DNA of 64,000 nt from Aselliscus stoliczkanus (lineage: Eukaryota; Chordata; Mammalia; Chiroptera; Hipposideridae), in NCBI GenBank assembly GCA_033961575.1, contig CM066730.1, positions 120,989,523 through 121,053,522 of the forward strand, written 5' to 3'. Below the pieces are notes generated by a model that did no database searches, had not been told where the DNA came from, and worked only from the letters and a program-made list of their open reading frames with translations. The translations under genes were made by a program, and so were the position numbers. Below are positions 61,063 through 64,000 of the stretch, piece after piece (position 1 is the first letter of the stretch; every line of letters begins with the position of its first letter).

Positions 61063-61078
61063 CAATTTAATTATTGTT

Positions 61079-62892
61079 AAGACAATTTCAGATATAAATT
61101 TACCTGTACAAGTTTTTGTTAATAGGGACTTATGAATATTTAACGAAGAAAAAAAAAAGGGGAGCAGAGAGACAATTATTGTAGTTGAAAGCAAAAGTGA
61201 TCAAATTCAACACTTAACCATTGATCTTTACAGTAACCTGTACATCTCTGCTATACTCTTTAACTCATCTCAGGTTGTGAACTGAGTTACTCTTCAGAGC
61301 TGAGACTGAAGGGGTGGACTTTCATGCTGTTTTCTTCTCCTAACCATGGATGAGTCACTCTGATGATAAAAATCAAAGAAATACGATAAATGCAGTCTTC
61401 AATTTAAGAGCATATGCTCACTGCTTTATTTTCTGTACTAATCAACTATATGTTGACCTCTTCATTTCAGCCTGTCACTTCTCTTTTCCAAGAAATATAC
61501 ACCTTTAATATATTAGGTACCTATAAACATCAACTTATACCTTTTTTTGTGCAATATAATTTTTCTTTTAATCTAGTTAATTTCTGTATTTATAGTTCCA
61601 GGGCAGAAATACATATCCTATTTTGCAGAAAAACAATTTAATCTACTTTCATCATGGTGTCTAGGTTTAGTTTCTCTAGACCTGACCTGCTCTTCATCTT
61701 ACTTTTAGTTTTCACTTGTGATAAAATTGTCAAAACACGAAATGCAAGAATATTACTGAGTTCTAACAATGGTTAGTGTTACATATTTCATACATTGAAA
61801 TTTATAGAAAATCTTCATGAATATTTCTGGATTATTAGCTCTATTTTAAATTTCTCACAAAATTATGTATGTAAATTTTAAAATATTGTTATATTGATAA
61901 ATTTGTAATGCTGAGTAAAATATTCAATTGAGATCTACACTTGATTTTTAGCTGAGTGAAAGAATAGTAGATGTAGGAAGATACAGATGATATTTTCAAG
62001 TCTGTTCAAATTAGCACTTGTTCAATGAATAGATATTTCAATCGAATGATAAATATTGATTTTACTATATATAATGTTAGCTAAAATGAAAAATATGCAC
62101 AAGAAATAGTCCCAAACTTGTGGAGCTCCAATAGAAGTTACCTGGCAACCATACAAATTACTAATATTCTGCCAAATTTCAGATATTAGGGTGATTTTCT
62201 AAATTTATAACGAAATTTTCTTTAATATTTATAACTGTAATCTTTGTTATTTAAATACACGTACAAATACTTTATTGAAGAGAGAAAGAGAAAGACAGAT
62301 ACAGAGACAAACAGAGTGAGAAAGAGTCAAAATAGAGAGGTAAAAGTCTTTAGTTCAAGGGAGGAACATTTAACACTGAACAGAAATTGCCAAAGTTATC
62401 TTGCCTTGAAACAATCAGTATCTATATTCATAGGCTTATTTTCATTTAGTTAATTACATGATTATATTATCTAAATCAGCCATGTTTACTTTTTTTAAAA
62501 ATTGATGCTTGGGAGCTTTTTCTCATTCCCTCTTTGAATTATCTTCAAATGTCAAAAGCAAACTTGTGGGACCAAATTATTGTATAAGTTTTCCTACTTT
62601 ATTTAATTCCAAGATGTTCTGATGGCAATTGAAGGTAACTAGACACACACTTTTGCTCCTTTTAATTTTATCTTGTACTCAGCTTACCAACTTCCCAAAG
62701 GGTTGCTTTTTAGTATCATTTACTACATGAAATCAATGTGATAGTGTTTAGGACTTCAGGTAGATGGTCGAGGTGGGAAGCGGAAGAAAGAAGTTCACGA
62801 TAGTCCCTTCTCCAGTTGAGACTCTAAACTTAATTGCTGAGAAATTGAGTACTTCACCAAATTAAATTATATAGAAGCAGATGTATTACTGT

Positions 62893-62949
<57 letters not shown>

Positions 62950-64000
62950 TTATTTGATTTTTTAAATATTTTTGTTTTTGTTTTTGGTGAAGGGAATTTC
63001 ATATAAATGAGAGAGGCATGTTTTACTAATATAAACATATACTAATTTAATTACCAACACACGATAATTTTGCTCATGTAAAGTAACCCCTAGAAAACAT
63101 GACTAATTAAACCCAGGTTACGTTACTGGATTATTTTGTTTATTTGTTTGTTGTCATGAAAATGTTATCTGCTTTAAAATTGAACACCATACTAAGATTC
63201 TAAAACAGCATTACTTCTCACACATAAAGCTTTTCTTCCTGGTCTAGAGAATTATCTTTTTCAAGACTTCTAAATTTTCTCACCAAATCTACTAACCTTT
63301 TACATTCTATATACAGGTTATATAAATATTAAAAAAATATTGCTGTATGCTAATCATTTAGAGCTCACTAAACGCTTGATTAAATGTTGCATTAGGGATA
63401 TTTACATTAAAATTAGGCATTAGTTGTTAATCAAAAATCTAACAACCACTTTGGAAATTAGTGAAGTCTTTAAAACCAATGGCAAAAAGCAATTGTACAT
63501 ATGAATTGTATTCTATTTGACAAAGTTATTGTCCATGATGATATGAGTTAACAATTTTAAAACCAATATACGTATATACATATGGAAACCACATATTCAT
63601 ATATACATATGAAATTAGACAAGTGAATAAATAGATAGTGGATAATTAGAACCAGGTTTATCGCTGTTAGAGTAGGAAGTTACAGATAAGCAAGAAAAGG
63701 GAAGACTAGATTGTTCCAAGTGTTAATGGATTAGAGTTGAAGAGATTACTATGAACTCATGTTTAGCTCAATATAAATACAAATGGAAACATTGAAATAT
63801 TTATAGATATATGCATATGTTAGTATTCTCATATGTATTTCCTTGCTGTCAGCTGAGAGTCCCTTGAAGTAAGGACACTCCAGGAACAATGAACACACCT
63901 AGCACTCAGATCGTGGTTTCTAATAACATTTTGTTAAAATACAAGGAGCCGGGACTTCTTGGATAAATAGTCCCTTCTAGGACTTGGGCAGGAAATATAT
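61079..64000. other. unique AT-rich sequence, no gene seen
   Basis: Contains (TA)n at 62895-62942. No named repeat or gene otherwise. The window ends inside this stretch. Confidence 0.4.
62895..62942. repeat. (TA)n microsatellite
   Basis: About 24 TA units. Confidence 0.97.

Overview
This is a window of mammalian nuclear DNA with no intact protein-coding gene. It is AT-rich and CpG-poor, and filled with microsatellites and interspersed repeats (L1, L2, MIR, MaLR/ERVL LTRs, a class I ERV LTR, hAT, Tigger and mariner). No open reading frame looks like a host exon. The longest are transposon relics, L1 5' sequence, simple-repeat translations or chance. The layout suits the intergenic or intronic part of a gene desert in a placental mammal. 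A lineage-specific tRNA-derived SINE occurs at least seven times; its head reads like GGGCCGGCCGAGTGGCGCGGTGG and its body ends in AGTGACACTGCCCTC plus poly(A). Together with a second SINE type near 60.6 kb, L1 3' ends starting TTAGTTTCAGGTGTACAA and several mariner families, this suggests a bat, probably Yinpterochiroptera. That assignment is inference from remembered repeat families and the species is not resolved.

Layout. 44-1318: a nearly full-length, dead mariner of the Hsmar1 type with a TA duplication. 3.2-8.6 kb: microsatellites, two SINEs, a mariner MITE, an L2 piece split by a (TG)n(AG)n repeat, and a 197-bp L1 3' end with a 17-bp target duplication. 11.4-13.5 kb: L2, an 88-bp tandem duplication running into (TG)n, MIR pieces and a hAT remnant. 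14.4-16.66 kb: an antisense L1 reduced to its 3' end and 5' region. 17-25 kb: mostly unique sequence with MIR and L2, plus a 37-nt tRNA-Tyr 5' half. 26.8-30.5 kb: two SINEs and two stretches of old L1 3' sequence. 32-38 kb: MIR, an L1 end, and a mariner MITE between complementary microsatellites. 38.8-40.6 kb: a 436-bp composite T+ SINE, an MLT1-type LTR, a 47-bp orphan SINE tail and an L1 end. 42-44 kb: a SINE and a third mariner MITE. 49.7-50.8 kb: a full-length RPL17 processed pseudogene, then a cluster of perfect hairpins. 52.8-55.8 kb: a mariner D34D transposase fragment, an 81-bp palindromic mariner MITE and a hAT transposase relic. 56-60.6 kb: MaLR/ERVL LTRs, a Tigger remnant, an 83-bp retroposed ERV transcript end and a 602-bp solo LTR. 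60.6-61.1 kb: two young SINEs. The rest is unique AT-rich DNA.

Nothing here works together as a pathway. The content records retrotransposition (L1, acting on SINEs, RPL17 mRNA and an ERV RNA end), mariner/hAT transposition and ERV insertion. The most distinctive items are the composite T+ SINE with its orphan tail, the ERV RNA end and the solo LTR sharing the same polyadenylation-site sequence, the hairpin cluster at 50.72-50.80 kb, and four kinds of mariner in one window.
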